Below are positions 26,539-36,409 of a DNA stretch of 64,000 nt, piece after piece; the stretch's first letter is position 1; every line of letters starts with the position of its first letter. Source of the DNA: Chitinophaga pinensis. GTDB lineage: Bacteria; Bacteroidota; Bacteroidia; Flavobacteriales_D; Crocinitomicaceae. The stretch spans positions 1 through 64,000 of the forward strand of contig CAMAZP010000004.1 in assembly GCA_945863605.1 (NCBI GenBank). The letters are read 5' to 3'. The notes under the pieces are model-generated. The model made no database searches, was not told the origin of the DNA, and saw only the letters and a list, made by a program, of their open reading frames with translations. A program made the position numbers and the translations under genes.

Positions 26539-27564
26539 CTATTTAAAATCTAATTCTTTAAGTGGAATAATTATATCAATTTTATTTTCTTTGTATTGAT
26601 TGATAATTTGCATGCGCACTTTTTGATTTTTCGGATTTATCGATAACAAGCCAAAATTATTTTCCATTACAGGACCAGCAATACGATTAGAATTAGGAGT
26701 TGCAAAACTCCACGTTTGGGTTAATCCACTGGAAGTCAAATCAAAAATAGGATAGGTTTTTTCATTGAAATACTTTGATAGCTCACCGTAATGAACGTCG
26801 CCTGAGATAAAAATCACACCATTTGCTTTTGTTTTACTGATTACGTCTAGCATTCGTTCGCGTTCATAAGGGAAATTTGCCCAGGCTTCGTAACCGTTAA
26901 AAGAAATTCCAAACTGCGTAGAAGAACCAATAATTCGTACATCTGCTTTTTTGCGCAATTCACCTGTCAACCAATACCATTGTTCATTTCCAAGTAGTGT
27001 TGAATCTTCGTCAACAATCGGTAAGTAATCCAATTGATGGCGAAAAATCGTATCAACACTATATGTCGAATCGTAAAGCTTGAGATCGCTACGGAAAGTT
27101 CTGCAATCTAAAAGAATGATTTGAACGAGCATTTTTTCATGTTCAATCATGTAGGAAGTATAAATTCCTTCATGTGTTCGACGTTCTGAATTTTTAGGTT
27201 CTTCAAAAAAATCCAAGAACAGTTCTTTCGATTCTTGTTTTTTAGGGTAATACTTTCCTGCGTCATTTTCGCCAAAATCATGATCGTCCCATGTAGCAAA
27301 AATTTTTGTTTTTTTCTTTAGTGCTTTGTAGTTTTTGTTATTACCAAGTTGTTGATATTTAGACTCCAAAAGCTTCATATCTCGTGTGTCTCCATAAATG
27401 TTATCACCTAAAAAAATGAAATAATCAGGTTTTGTTTTTGCAACATCTTTTAAAATAGATATCGGTTTGTCCTGATGCCCACAAGAACCAAAAGCAATGT
27501 GTAATTCTTGGCTAACAAAAATGAAACTTTTGATTGTAAATAAAATAAATAAAATAATTTTCAC
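26539..27564 (-). CDS. PhoD-like metallophosphatase
   Basis: A 341-residue exported phosphatase of the alkaline phosphatase D family. The start is GTG, keeping a signal peptide that ends near SFIFVSQ. Metal-site motifs are FGSCGHQD near the N terminus, FLGDNIYGD, ATWDDHDFGENDAG and FISGDVHYGE. The family cleaves phosphomonoesters or diesters outside the cytoplasm with iron and calcium. It is shorter than classical PhoD and lacks the N-terminal Fn3-like domain, as many Bacteroidota members do. The gene stands alone on the minus strand. Confidence 0.88.
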   Translation of the reverse strand: MKIILFILFTIKSFIFVSQELHIAFGSCGHQDKPISILKDVAKTKPDYFIFLGDNIYGDTRDMKLLESKYQQLGNNKNYKALKKKTKIFATWDDHDFGENDAGKYYPKKQESKELFLDFFEEPKNSERRTHEGIYTSYMIEHEKMLVQIILLDCRTFRSDLKLYDSTYSVDTIFRHQLDYLPIVDEDSTLLGNEQWYWLTGELRKKADVRIIGSSTQFGISFNGYEAWANFPYERERMLDVISKTKANGVIFISGDVHYGELSKYFNEKTYPIFDLTSSGLTQTWSFATPNSNRIAGPVMENNFGLLSINPKNQKVRMQIINQYKENKIDIIIPLKELDFK

Positions 27565-27691
27565 GCTATTTTTTTTAAAGTTTTAAATTATAATTCATTT
27601 TTTATAAAAATAACAAATAAAAGTTATGAGATCTTCTACTAAATTAAAAATCATTACTTAATTTCATTGCATTACTTTATAGAAATTAAAA

Positions 27692-28036
27692 ATGAAAACT
27701 GAGCAAAGTTTCAAATCTCTAATGGAATTTTATCCATACTATCTTACTGAGCATTCTAATTTGACCAATCGCATTTTACATTTTTGCGGTTCAGGGATTG
27801 TAATTTCCCTCTTAATTACCGGAATTTTACTTGAAAAATATAAACTTCTTTTCTTAATACCACTTGCTGGCTATGGTTTCGCTTGGTTTGGACATTTTAT
27901 GATTGAGAAAAACAAACCAGCCACTTTTAAATATCCATTCTACAGTTTAGCCTCTGATTTCATTATGTTTTGGCATATTCTCACTTTTCAGATTAATGGG
28001 AAATTGAGAGAAGCGCATGCGAAGTTTGGGAAGTGA
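27692..28036 (+). CDS. Mpo1-like (DUF962) membrane protein
   Basis: A 114-residue protein with the features of the Mpo1/YGL010w family: FYPYYLTEHSNLTNRILHFCG at the N terminus, two hydrophobic segments, then GYGFAWFGHFMIEKNKPATFKYPFYSLASDF. The yeast member is an iron-dependent dioxygenase acting on 2-hydroxy fatty acids; conserved histidines in HSN, HFCG and GHF agree with metal binding. Bacterial members are uncharacterised. It is 78 bases before dnaE. Confidence 0.85.
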   Translation: MKTEQSFKSLMEFYPYYLTEHSNLTNRILHFCGSGIVISLLITGILLEKYKLLFLIPLAGYGFAWFGHFMIEKNKPATFKYPFYSLASDFIMFWHILTFQINGKLREAHAKFGK

Positions 28037-28114
28037 AAAGTAATTTTTAGTTTTCAACAACGACCTATTTTGGCATTTAAAACCGCTAATTTTATACTCC
28101 AATTTTGAAAAATC

Positions 28115-31100
28115 ATGTACCTAATTTTTGATACCGAAACAACAGGTTTACCAAGGAATTTTAACGCTCCAATAACCGATACTAGCAACTGGCCGCGAGT
28201 GGTTCAATTGGCGTGGCAGTTACACGATGAATTGGGAAACATAGTTGAACACAAGGATTTCTTAATAAAACCTATTGATTTCACTATTCCTTTCGATGCT
28301 GAGCGCGTTCATGGTATTTCGACAGAATTGGCAAAACAAGGCGGCGATGAATTGGAAGATGTTCTGTTTCTATTCAAGAAAGTGCTTCAAAAAGCAAAAT
28401 TCATTGTTGGTCACAACTTGAAATTTGATATCAATGTAATGGGTTGTGAGTTCGTTCGTTTGGGCGAAGATTCACCACTTGAAAAAATTCCTGTTTTAGA
28501 TACGTGTTCCGAGGAATCGGCTAAATTGCTAGCTTTAATTGAGTTTTTTAAAAATAGTGACAAGGGTCGAACAAAAACCGATAAATACGATAAACCGATT
28601 CTAATCAATGGACTGCCAGAAATTGAAAGTCAATTTTTTAAGACCTATCCAGCACCAAAAGCGATTTTAGATTTACAAACAAATTATAAAGATTGGGGAC
28701 AAGTTTCACTTGAAAATCGTTTGGAGATTTACCAAGAAATGCGCAAACAAAAATTCCCGACTTTAGGTGAATTACACAGCGCATTATTTAACGAAAATTT
28801 TGCTGAAGCACATAACGCTACAGCCGACGTAGAAGCAACAACTCGTTGTTTTTTAGAACTTATTCGTAAAGAACATTATACGCTTGAAGAGCTACTTCAA
28901 CAACCAGGTTATTTTGAAAATTTCAAAGAGAACAATCCTGCTCTAATCAAGCCAATTGGGTTAATTCACACCAATCTTAAAGAAGAAAGTGCGAAACTTA
29001 AAGAAGTCTTAGAACCCAAGGAAAAACAAATTCAAGTTGTTTCCGATGAACAGTTAAAAGGACTTCACAATTTACCTTTTGCACACTTGCACAATCATTC
29101 GCAATATTCCATTTTACAGTCAACTTCCGAAATTAAATCCCTCATCAATGCTACAGCTAAAATGGGAATGGAAGCAGTCGCTCTGACCGATACCGGAAAT
29201 ATGATGGCGGCTTTTCATTTTGAGAAAGCGGCAAGTGCTTATAATTCAAACCTTATAAAAGAGCGTGCTGAAGCGGAAGAAAAAGGGGAGATTTTTACTA
29301 AAAAAGAGATTTTACCCATTATCGGTTGTGAATTTAATGTTTGTAGAAATCTGAACGATAAAACGCAAAAAGACAATGGTTATCAAATAGTTATATTAGC
29401 TAAAAATAAAGATGGCTATCAAAATTTAATCAAGTTAGCGTCAATCGCTTACACAAAAGGAATGTATTACGTTCCAAGGATAGACAAAGAGGTAATTGAG
29501 CAATACAAAAGTGACTTAATAGTATTGTCAGGAAACTTGTATGGAGAAATCCCTAGTTTGTTACTCAACGTTGGTGAAACACAAGCAGAGGAAGCACTTT
29601 TATGGTGGAAAGCGCAATTTGGTACCGATTTTTACATCGAGCTAAGTCGCCACAACCTTGAAGTGGAAGATCGTGTTAATGTCACTTTGGTAAGTCTTGC
29701 TAGAAAACACGAAGTGAAAATTGTAGCGACAAACAATACATTTTATATCAACCGAGAAGATGCGGAAGCTCACGATGTTTTATTGTGCGTAAAGGACAAC
29801 GAATTGGTTGAAACAGAAAAAGGAAGAGGACGTGGATTCCGCTTTGGTTTAGAGAATGATGAATATTATTTCAAGTCGAAAGATGAGATGATTGCTTTAT
29901 TCAGCGATTTGCCTGAAGCGATTGAAAACGTTGCGGAAATCATTGGGAAATGCGAACATTACGCCTTGGCAAGAAACGTACTTTTACCAGCTTTCGATAT
30001 TCCTGCTGAGTTTACTGACCCGCAAGATGCCGAAGACGGTGGTAAAAGAGGAGAAAATAATTACTTGCGTCATTTAACCTACGAAGGAGCAAAAAAACGC
30101 TATGCTGAAATTACGGATGAAATTCGTGACCGAATAGATTTTGAGTTGGCAACAGTGGAGAAAACAGGTTATCCGGGTTACTTTTTGATCGTTCAAGATT
30201 TTTGTCAAGCTTCCAGAGATATGGGCGTTTCCGTTGGTCCTGGTCGTGGTTCGGCAGCAGGTTCTGTTGTGGCTTATTGCACTGGAATTACGAATGTTGA
30301 CCCCATAAAATACGACTTACTCTTTGAGCGTTTCTTGAATCCAGATCGTGTTTCGATGCCTGATATCGATATCGATTTCGACGATGAAGGTCGAGGTCGC
30401 GTGATTGAATATGTAATCAATAAATACGGAGCAAACCAAGTTGCACAAATCATTACGTATGGAACGATGGCGGCGAAATCATCCGTGAGAGATGCTGCGC
30501 GTGTAATGAATTTACCATTACCAGAGGCGGATCGCTTGGCGAAATTATTACCAGATATTTCACTTAAAAAGTTGTTTTCTTTTACCGATGAACAATTAGT
30601 TGACAAACTTCGAAATCAAGATGAAGTCAACAATGCAAATGAATTGCGTCGAATTGCACAAGGATTTGATTTACAGGGAAAAGTTCTTCAAAGAGCAATG
30701 GCAATTGAAGGTTCAGTTAGAAACACCGGAATTCACGCTTGTGGGGTGATTATTACGCCTGATGATTTAACGAATTTTGTACCCGTTGCAACGGCAAAAG
30801 ATTCGGATATGGTGTGTACGCAATATGACAACTCTGTTGCAGAATCTGCCGGCTTGTTGAAAATGGACTTCTTGGGATTAAAAACCTTGACTTTAATTAA
30901 ACATGCAGTTAAAAATGTCAAACAAAGACATGGAATTGACTTAGATCCAGATACTTTTCCGATTGATGACGAGAAAACGTATGAGCTTTTTCAACGCGGT
31001 GAAACAGTTGGGATATTCCAATACGAATCTCCAGGTATGCAAAAATACTTGAAGGATTTAAAGCCAACGAAATTTGCCGATTTAATTGCGATGAATGCTC

Positions 31101-32662
31101 TTTATCGTCCTGGTCCGATTGAGTATATTCCTTCATTTATTAGGCGAAAACATGGCGAAGAAGAAATCGTTTATGATTTAGCTGATTGTGAAGAAAACTT
31201 GAGAGAAACGTATGGAATTACGGTTTACCAAGAGCAAGTAATGTTGCTATCGCAACGTTTAAGTGATTTCACCAAAGGTGATGCCGATACCTTACGCAAA
31301 GCGATGGGTAAAAAAGACCGACCGACCTTGGATAAAATGAAACCAATTTTCTTGGAAAGAGGAAAAGCAAAAGGTCACGATGTTACAAAATTGGAGAAAA
31401 TCTGGAAAGACTGGGAAGCATTTGCTTCTTACGCTTTCAACAAATCGCATTCCACGTGTTATGCTTGGGTTGCTTATCAAACGGCTTACCTTAAAGCAAA
31501 TTATCCAGCTGAGTATATGGCCTCAGTATTGAGTAACAATATGAACGACATAAAGCAAGTTTCCTTTTTTATGGAGGAATGTAAGCGAATGGGAGTCGAG
31601 GTTTTGAGTCCAGACATTAACGAATCAAATTACACATTTACGGTAAATAAAGAAGGTGCTGTCCGATTTGGATTAGGAGCAATTAAAGGTCTGGGAAGTG
31701 CACCGATAGATGCTATTATTGACGAACGAAAAAATGGAATTTTCAAGTCGATTTTTGACCTTACAAAACGTATAAATCTTGGTATTTGTAACAAACGTGC
31801 TTTTGAAAGTTTGGCTTATGCTGGAGGTTTTGATTCTTTTCAAAATGTACATCGAGCACAGTATTTTGCTGTTGATACCAACAACAGAACATTCTTAGAA
31901 AGCGCTGTTAAATTCGGTGCAAGCTATCAAGAATCGCAAGCTTCGGCACAAAAAATAATATTCGATGATTCAACTGGAACGACAATGCCTGAGCCGCAAA
32001 TACCAAAATGCGAGGAATGGTCTGCTATTTATAAATTGAATCGTGAAAAAGAAGTAGTTGGTATTTTTATTTCTGGTCATCCATTAGATGAATTTAAAGT
32101 AGAAATCGATTCCTTTTGTAAAGGAACGGTAACAGCACTCAACGATGTGAAATCATATCTCAATCAAAATTTGACAATTGCAGCAGTTGTTTCTGCTAGC
32201 GAACATCGTTTCACGAAAAAAGGAGATCCTTTCTCGACTTTGACACTTGAAGATTACACAGATAGTTCACGCCTGTTTTTATTTAGTGAAAATCACTTGC
32301 GCTTCAAACACTTTGCAGAACCTGGAACATTTGTTTTAGTTACAGGGAGAGTGGAAATTCCTCGATATCGGCAAGAACCTGAATTTGTCTTAAACTCTAT
32401 TGAATTATTACAAGAACTGCGTGATAAAAAAGCAAAAGCTGTAAACATTCGAATTTCGAATTCTGATTTATCGTTTCTTTTAATTGAGTCATTAAACGAA
32501 ATTATTAATGAAAATTTAGGAAACGTAAATTTAAAATTTATTGTTTTCGACAGTGTAGAGGGAATTGAAATAGAAATGCCTTCAAGATCAATAAAAGTAA
32601 AACCAAGCAATGATTTGTTTAAAAAACTTGCAAAATTAGGTATTGATTTTAGCTTGAATTAA
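28115..32662 (+). CDS. dnaE: DNA polymerase III alpha subunit with N-terminal 3'-5' exonuclease
   Basis: A 1515-residue replicative polymerase. Residues 1-250 form a DEDDh exonuclease domain (DTETTGLP; HNLKFD at H100; HNATADVEA at H233). The PHP domain begins at HLHNHSQYS (324-332), and the C-family polymerase core follows with GPGRGSAAGS and the catalytic PDIDIDF (749-755). Helix-hairpin-helix and OB-fold regions are in the last 400 residues. The 133-residue distance between the last two exonuclease motifs is about twice the usual, indicating an insertion. Proofreading is therefore built into the polymerase chain. Confidence 0.95.
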   Translation: MYLIFDTETTGLPRNFNAPITDTSNWPRVVQLAWQLHDELGNIVEHKDFLIKPIDFTIPFDAERVHGISTELAKQGGDELEDVLFLFKKVLQKAKFIVGHNLKFDINVMGCEFVRLGEDSPLEKIPVLDTCSEESAKLLALIEFFKNSDKGRTKTDKYDKPILINGLPEIESQFFKTYPAPKAILDLQTNYKDWGQVSLENRLEIYQEMRKQKFPTLGELHSALFNENFAEAHNATADVEATTRCFLELIRKEHYTLEELLQQPGYFENFKENNPALIKPIGLIHTNLKEESAKLKEVLEPKEKQIQVVSDEQLKGLHNLPFAHLHNHSQYSILQSTSEIKSLINATAKMGMEAVALTDTGNMMAAFHFEKAASAYNSNLIKERAEAEEKGEIFTKKEILPIIGCEFNVCRNLNDKTQKDNGYQIVILAKNKDGYQNLIKLASIAYTKGMYYVPRIDKEVIEQYKSDLIVLSGNLYGEIPSLLLNVGETQAEEALLWWKAQFGTDFYIELSRHNLEVEDRVNVTLVSLARKHEVKIVATNNTFYINREDAEAHDVLLCVKDNELVETEKGRGRGFRFGLENDEYYFKSKDEMIALFSDLPEAIENVAEIIGKCEHYALARNVLLPAFDIPAEFTDPQDAEDGGKRGENNYLRHLTYEGAKKRYAEITDEIRDRIDFELATVEKTGYPGYFLIVQDFCQASRDMGVSVGPGRGSAAGSVVAYCTGITNVDPIKYDLLFERFLNPDRVSMPDIDIDFDDEGRGRVIEYVINKYGANQVAQIITYGTMAAKSSVRDAARVMNLPLPEADRLAKLLPDISLKKLFSFTDEQLVDKLRNQDEVNNANELRRIAQGFDLQGKVLQRAMAIEGSVRNTGIHACGVIITPDDLTNFVPVATAKDSDMVCTQYDNSVAESAGLLKMDFLGLKTLTLIKHAVKNVKQRHGIDLDPDTFPIDDEKTYELFQRGETVGIFQYESPGMQKYLKDLKPTKFADLIAMNALYRPGPIEYIPSFIRRKHGEEEIVYDLADCEENLRETYGITVYQEQVMLLSQRLSDFTKGDADTLRKAMGKKDRPTLDKMKPIFLERGKAKGHDVTKLEKIWKDWEAFASYAFNKSHSTCYAWVAYQTAYLKANYPAEYMASVLSNNMNDIKQVSFFMEECKRMGVEVLSPDINESNYTFTVNKEGAVRFGLGAIKGLGSAPIDAIIDERKNGIFKSIFDLTKRINLGICNKRAFESLAYAGGFDSFQNVHRAQYFAVDTNNRTFLESAVKFGASYQESQASAQKIIFDDSTGTTMPEPQIPKCEEWSAIYKLNREKEVVGIFISGHPLDEFKVEIDSFCKGTVTALNDVKSYLNQNLTIAAVVSASEHRFTKKGDPFSTLTLEDYTDSSRLFLFSENHLRFKHFAEPGTFVLVTGRVEIPRYRQEPEFVLNSIELLQELRDKKAKAVNIRISNSDLSFLLIESLNEIINENLGNVNLKFIVFDSVEGIEIEMPSRSIKVKPSNDLFKKLAKLGIDFSLN

Positions 32663-32689
32663 ACTATCTTTCACTCTAATTTGAATTTG

Positions 32690-34867
32690 ATGAACAAGTT
32701 TCTGACTTTAATTTTAATTTTTATTTTCTTTATTAATTCTGGTTTCAATAGGGAGGAGAATGCTCTTTTAAAAAAATCAAAACAAGCTGTTTCTGAAGAG
32801 CAGAAGATTTTGACTTTGATAGATCTAACAAATTTCTATGAACATAACAATTATACCAACTGGCAGAATGGAATAAAGCAATTAGATGCTTATTTTACGA
32901 AAATTAAATCAAAAAAAATAAAGAATAAAATAGCACTTTCTCTTGCTAGCTATTCAGTTTCGTTGGGTAATTTTGATAAATCGAAATCCTATTTTAACAC
33001 AATAAATACAAGACTGTCCCCATTAGATGCAGCGGATATTTGGAAATATAATTTTTTAAAAATTAAATTTTTAGTTTATGAAAATGATTTAAAAAATGCA
33101 AAAAAAATAGCATTTCAATTCTTACAAGAAATTAAGCAAAAACGAAAAAATAGATATATTTCAGAATATTACTCGAGTCTAGCGACAATTTATGCGCTAG
33201 AGAACAATCGTGATTCAGCCTACATATGCGCTAGATATAGTACAAGTTTTGGAAAACGTTCTGATACCAAGCAGCGATTGTTTCAAGCCTTACACCAGCA
33301 AGCCCAAATCTTTGCTCATTTTGAAAATTTTGAGGATGCTGTAAATAAAGAATTACAAGTCTTACAAATGGCTGAATTAGATAATAATTTATATTATCAA
33401 GTGCTTGCTTTTCAAGGTGTTTCATTTTATTGTTTAGAAATAAAAAATATAGATGAAGCTATTATATATCTTTCAAGAGCCAAAGATTTAAACTCCAAAT
33501 TGAGGGATAAGCGAATAAATGCGAATTCTATTTTGATAGAGTCTGGAATTTATATAAATACGGGAAAATATAAAGATGCTTTAAAAACAATTAAATTAAT
33601 TGAAACATATTTTGAGACAAATAACGATTATTTTAACCTAGGAAATTCTGCTTTTTTAAAAGGAGTTATAAATCTTAAATTTAAAAACTACAAACAGAGT
33701 ATTGAAGCGTTTGAAAAGGCAATAATATTATTTAAGCAATCTGGGAATTTAGTTAATATTTCGCTTGTAAATCAATTTTTGGGAGAAGTTTATTTAATTA
33801 AAAAGGATTTTACTAAAGCCGAAAATTTACTAAAACTAACGTTAGCAGAGAATGAGAAAAGAGGTTTTCAATCAATCAAAATCCAGTCTGTTTATAAGCT
33901 ATTAAGTCAGCTTTATTTTAAAAAAAATCAGCTTCAATTAGCGATAAAATACCAACAATTAAATCTCAAGTATTATGAGAGAAATATGGTTTCTAGTGCT
34001 TCTTCGAATGTTGCGAGAATGACAGAAGGTAACCTCAGAGAAGAAAGAGAACGCTTAATAGAATTTCAAAAAGAATCAATTGAAAAACAAACGAAAGAAA
34101 GACAAATTAAGGGATTAAAACAAAGTAGACAATTTTTTATATTTGGTATAATTATAGGTCTTGTTGTTTTTGTTTTTATATTCTATATTTTGCAATTGAG
34201 ACAAGAGAAACTAAAGCAGAAACAAAGAGAAATGGAGTTGTCACAATCATTACTTCGTTCACAAATGAATCCACATTTTATTTTTAATGCAATGTCGGTA
34301 ATTCAAAGTTATATTTATTCGAATGAACCAGATAAATCATCTCAATTCTTAGTTAACTTTTCACGTTTAATTCGTTTGATCTTAGAAAACTCACCAAAAG
34401 AATTCATTCCGATTGAACTAGAGATTGAAATATTGGAAAAGTATTTACAAGCTCAAAAAATGCGTTTTGAAAATCGATTTAGCTATTATATTAATATTGA
34501 TGAATCTTTATTTGTCGATGGTGTAATGGTTCCACCAATGATTACGCAACCTTTTGTTGAAAATGCAATAGAACATGGTCAATTACATACAATAAAAGAA
34601 GGACAAATAAATATTGACATTCGTGAAAAAAATAGTATGATATACATACAAATTTCAGATAATGGAGTAGGGAGGAAGGGTGCGAAAAAGAACAATAAAA
34701 TAAAAACACATAAAAGCATGGCAATAGATATCACAAGAGAACGTATTGAAATTATAAATTTTAAATATAAAAAACAAGGAAGTATTAATATTGAAGATAA
34801 TGATAAAGAAAATCAAACTGGTACTATTGTTACTGTTATACTTCCGATATTAACAAATAAATTATAA
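32690..34867 (+). CDS. Sensor histidine kinase, LytS-type, with TPR periplasmic domain
   Basis: A 725-residue membrane kinase. The ATG at 32690 is preferred to a TTG nine bases earlier and gives a signal-like hydrophobic N terminus. About 400 residues of tetratricopeptide-type helices follow (for example ALKTIKLIETYFETNNDYFNLG), then a membrane helix near 480-505, a coiled linker, the His_kinase domain with MNPHFIFNAM (H529) and an HATPase domain with DNGVGRKG. Partner is the LytTR regulator that starts 9 bases downstream. It starts 27 bases after dnaE. The stimulus is unknown. Confidence 0.9.
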   Translation: MNKFLTLILIFIFFINSGFNREENALLKKSKQAVSEEQKILTLIDLTNFYEHNNYTNWQNGIKQLDAYFTKIKSKKIKNKIALSLASYSVSLGNFDKSKSYFNTINTRLSPLDAADIWKYNFLKIKFLVYENDLKNAKKIAFQFLQEIKQKRKNRYISEYYSSLATIYALENNRDSAYICARYSTSFGKRSDTKQRLFQALHQQAQIFAHFENFEDAVNKELQVLQMAELDNNLYYQVLAFQGVSFYCLEIKNIDEAIIYLSRAKDLNSKLRDKRINANSILIESGIYINTGKYKDALKTIKLIETYFETNNDYFNLGNSAFLKGVINLKFKNYKQSIEAFEKAIILFKQSGNLVNISLVNQFLGEVYLIKKDFTKAENLLKLTLAENEKRGFQSIKIQSVYKLLSQLYFKKNQLQLAIKYQQLNLKYYERNMVSSASSNVARMTEGNLREERERLIEFQKESIEKQTKERQIKGLKQSRQFFIFGIIIGLVVFVFIFYILQLRQEKLKQKQREMELSQSLLRSQMNPHFIFNAMSVIQSYIYSNEPDKSSQFLVNFSRLIRLILENSPKEFIPIELEIEILEKYLQAQKMRFENRFSYYINIDESLFVDGVMVPPMITQPFVENAIEHGQLHTIKEGQINIDIREKNSMIYIQISDNGVGRKGAKKNNKIKTHKSMAIDITRERIEIINFKYKKQGSINIEDNDKENQTGTIVTVILPILTNKL

Positions 34868-34876
34868 TCCTAGACA

Positions 34877-35617
34877 ATGAAAAAAATATTAGTAATTGAT
34901 GATGAAAAACCAACAAGAGATTTTATTAAACGTCTAATTGATTCTTATACTTTTGGTGCTGAAGTTTATACAGATGGTGAGAATGTTATAACAGCAATTG
35001 AATCAATTAGAAGGATACAACCTGATTTAGTTATATTAGATATTCAAATGCCAGATGGAAATGGTTTTGATGTGTTAAAATCAATACCAAATAAGAACTT
35101 TGATGTCATTTTTATAACGGCATACCAAGAATATGCCATTCAAGCAATTAAGTTTAGCGCGTTAGATTACATCTTAAAACCTATCGACTCAGAAGAGTTA
35201 AAAAAAGCAATTGATAATGCTTTGAATAATGTAAACAAGAAAACTGAAGAAAGTCAATTAAATGTGCTTCAACATAATATTCAATTGAATGAAAAGAAAA
35301 AACTTGTTCTTAAAACCCAAGAAAGTGTACATATTGTTGAAATTGAGGATATAATTCGTTGTGAATCTGATAAAAACTACACGTCTTTTTATTTTTCTAA
35401 TGGAAAGAAAATTTTGGTATCTAAAACGTTAAAAGATTATGATGTTTTGTTGACGGGATTAACATTTTTTAGAGCGCAACAATCTCATTTAATTAATTTA
35501 AATTTTATTGAAAGGTATGATCGTCAAGACGGTACAATTATTATGAAAGACGGATCTGCTATACCATTAGCAATTGCACGTAAAGAACAGTTTTTTGAAA
35601 TATTAAATGCGATGTAA
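34877..35617 (+). CDS. LytTR-family response regulator
   Basis: A 246-residue DNA-binding regulator. The receiver domain has acidic DDE (8-10), the phosphorylated aspartate D55 in ILDIQMPDG and the ILKPID lysine near 107. A LytTR DNA-binding domain occupies about 145-245 (IEDIIRCESDKNYTSFYF, then FFRAQQSHLINL). It is nearly contiguous with the kinase gene and so is its likely partner. Targets are often next to such pairs, but nothing obvious is here. Confidence 0.93.
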   Translation: MKKILVIDDEKPTRDFIKRLIDSYTFGAEVYTDGENVITAIESIRRIQPDLVILDIQMPDGNGFDVLKSIPNKNFDVIFITAYQEYAIQAIKFSALDYILKPIDSEELKKAIDNALNNVNKKTEESQLNVLQHNIQLNEKKKLVLKTQESVHIVEIEDIIRCESDKNYTSFYFSNGKKILVSKTLKDYDVLLTGLTFFRAQQSHLINLNFIERYDRQDGTIIMKDGSAIPLAIARKEQFFEILNAM

Positions 35618-35727
35618 ATAGTTTGCTATTAATAAAATTGTGAAAAATTTAGAATGTTTTTAATAGAATAAATCACAGAATCAAAAATGAACTTTATATT
35701 TGCTTGTTTAAAACAATTCTAAATAAG

Positions 35728-36402
35728 ATGAAAGTTATTATTGCAGATGGAAACGATTTAATTCGTATTGGTCTAAGAACTATTCTAGCTGCTGAACGAA
35801 ACTTTTCAATTGTTGGAGAGGCAAGCAATAATGAAGGTTTAATAGCACAAATTAATTCATTTGGCGCTTCGTTGGTTTTAATAGATTATACATCTTCGGG
35901 ATTTGACATTGATGTAGTTCCTAAAATTTTAAATTTAAACAAAAACGTAAAATTTATTGCTATTACTCCAGAACAAAGCGCTCAGACTTTGGTAGACGCT
36001 TTACGTTCAGGGGTTACAAGTTATGTTAAGAAAGATTGTGAATTATCAGAAATCGTAAATGCAGTTTCGGAAACTGGACATGGAAATAAATTCTTTTGTG
36101 GACAAATTTTAGAGACAATCCAGCGAGCAAACATTGATGTAAACGACATAGATTTCGATTCCTTTTCTTGTGAACCAGTTGTACTTTCGGAACGCGAAAA
36201 TGAGATTATCATTTTAATTGCCGAAGGTTTAACGAACGAACAAATTGCTGAACAATTATTTTTAAGCAAACATACAATTAATACACATCGCAAGAATATT
36301 ATGTCGAAATTGGGCGTTAAAAATACAGCTGGAATAGTTATGTATGCTGTGAAAATGAATTTGATTTCTCCGAACAAATTTCTATTTGCACCAACACTTT
36401 AG
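35728..36402 (+). CDS. NarL/FixJ-type response regulator
   Basis: A 224-residue regulator starting at the ATG at 35728, where the receiver strand KVIIADGND begins; the TTG 24 bases upstream would add a leader not seen in the family. The receiver has D53 (LVLIDYTSSG), and the HTH_LUXR domain occupies about residues 155-220 (LSERENEIIILIAEGLTNEQIAEQLFLSKHTINTHRKNI). No kinase is adjacent except the LytS-type one, which has its own partner, so this is an orphan regulator here. It is convergent with gpsA, 7 bases away. Confidence 0.9.
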   Translation: MKVIIADGNDLIRIGLRTILAAERNFSIVGEASNNEGLIAQINSFGASLVLIDYTSSGFDIDVVPKILNLNKNVKFIAITPEQSAQTLVDALRSGVTSYVKKDCELSEIVNAVSETGHGNKFFCGQILETIQRANIDVNDIDFDSFSCEPVVLSERENEIIILIAEGLTNEQIAEQLFLSKHTINTHRKNIMSKLGVKNTAGIVMYAVKMNLISPNKFLFAPTL

Positions 36403-36409
36403 ATTTTTT

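Noticed and set aside
22595-27564. Complete Sox sulfur-oxidation cluster
   Set aside because: No soxYZ, soxAX or soxCD is present and sqr is broken.
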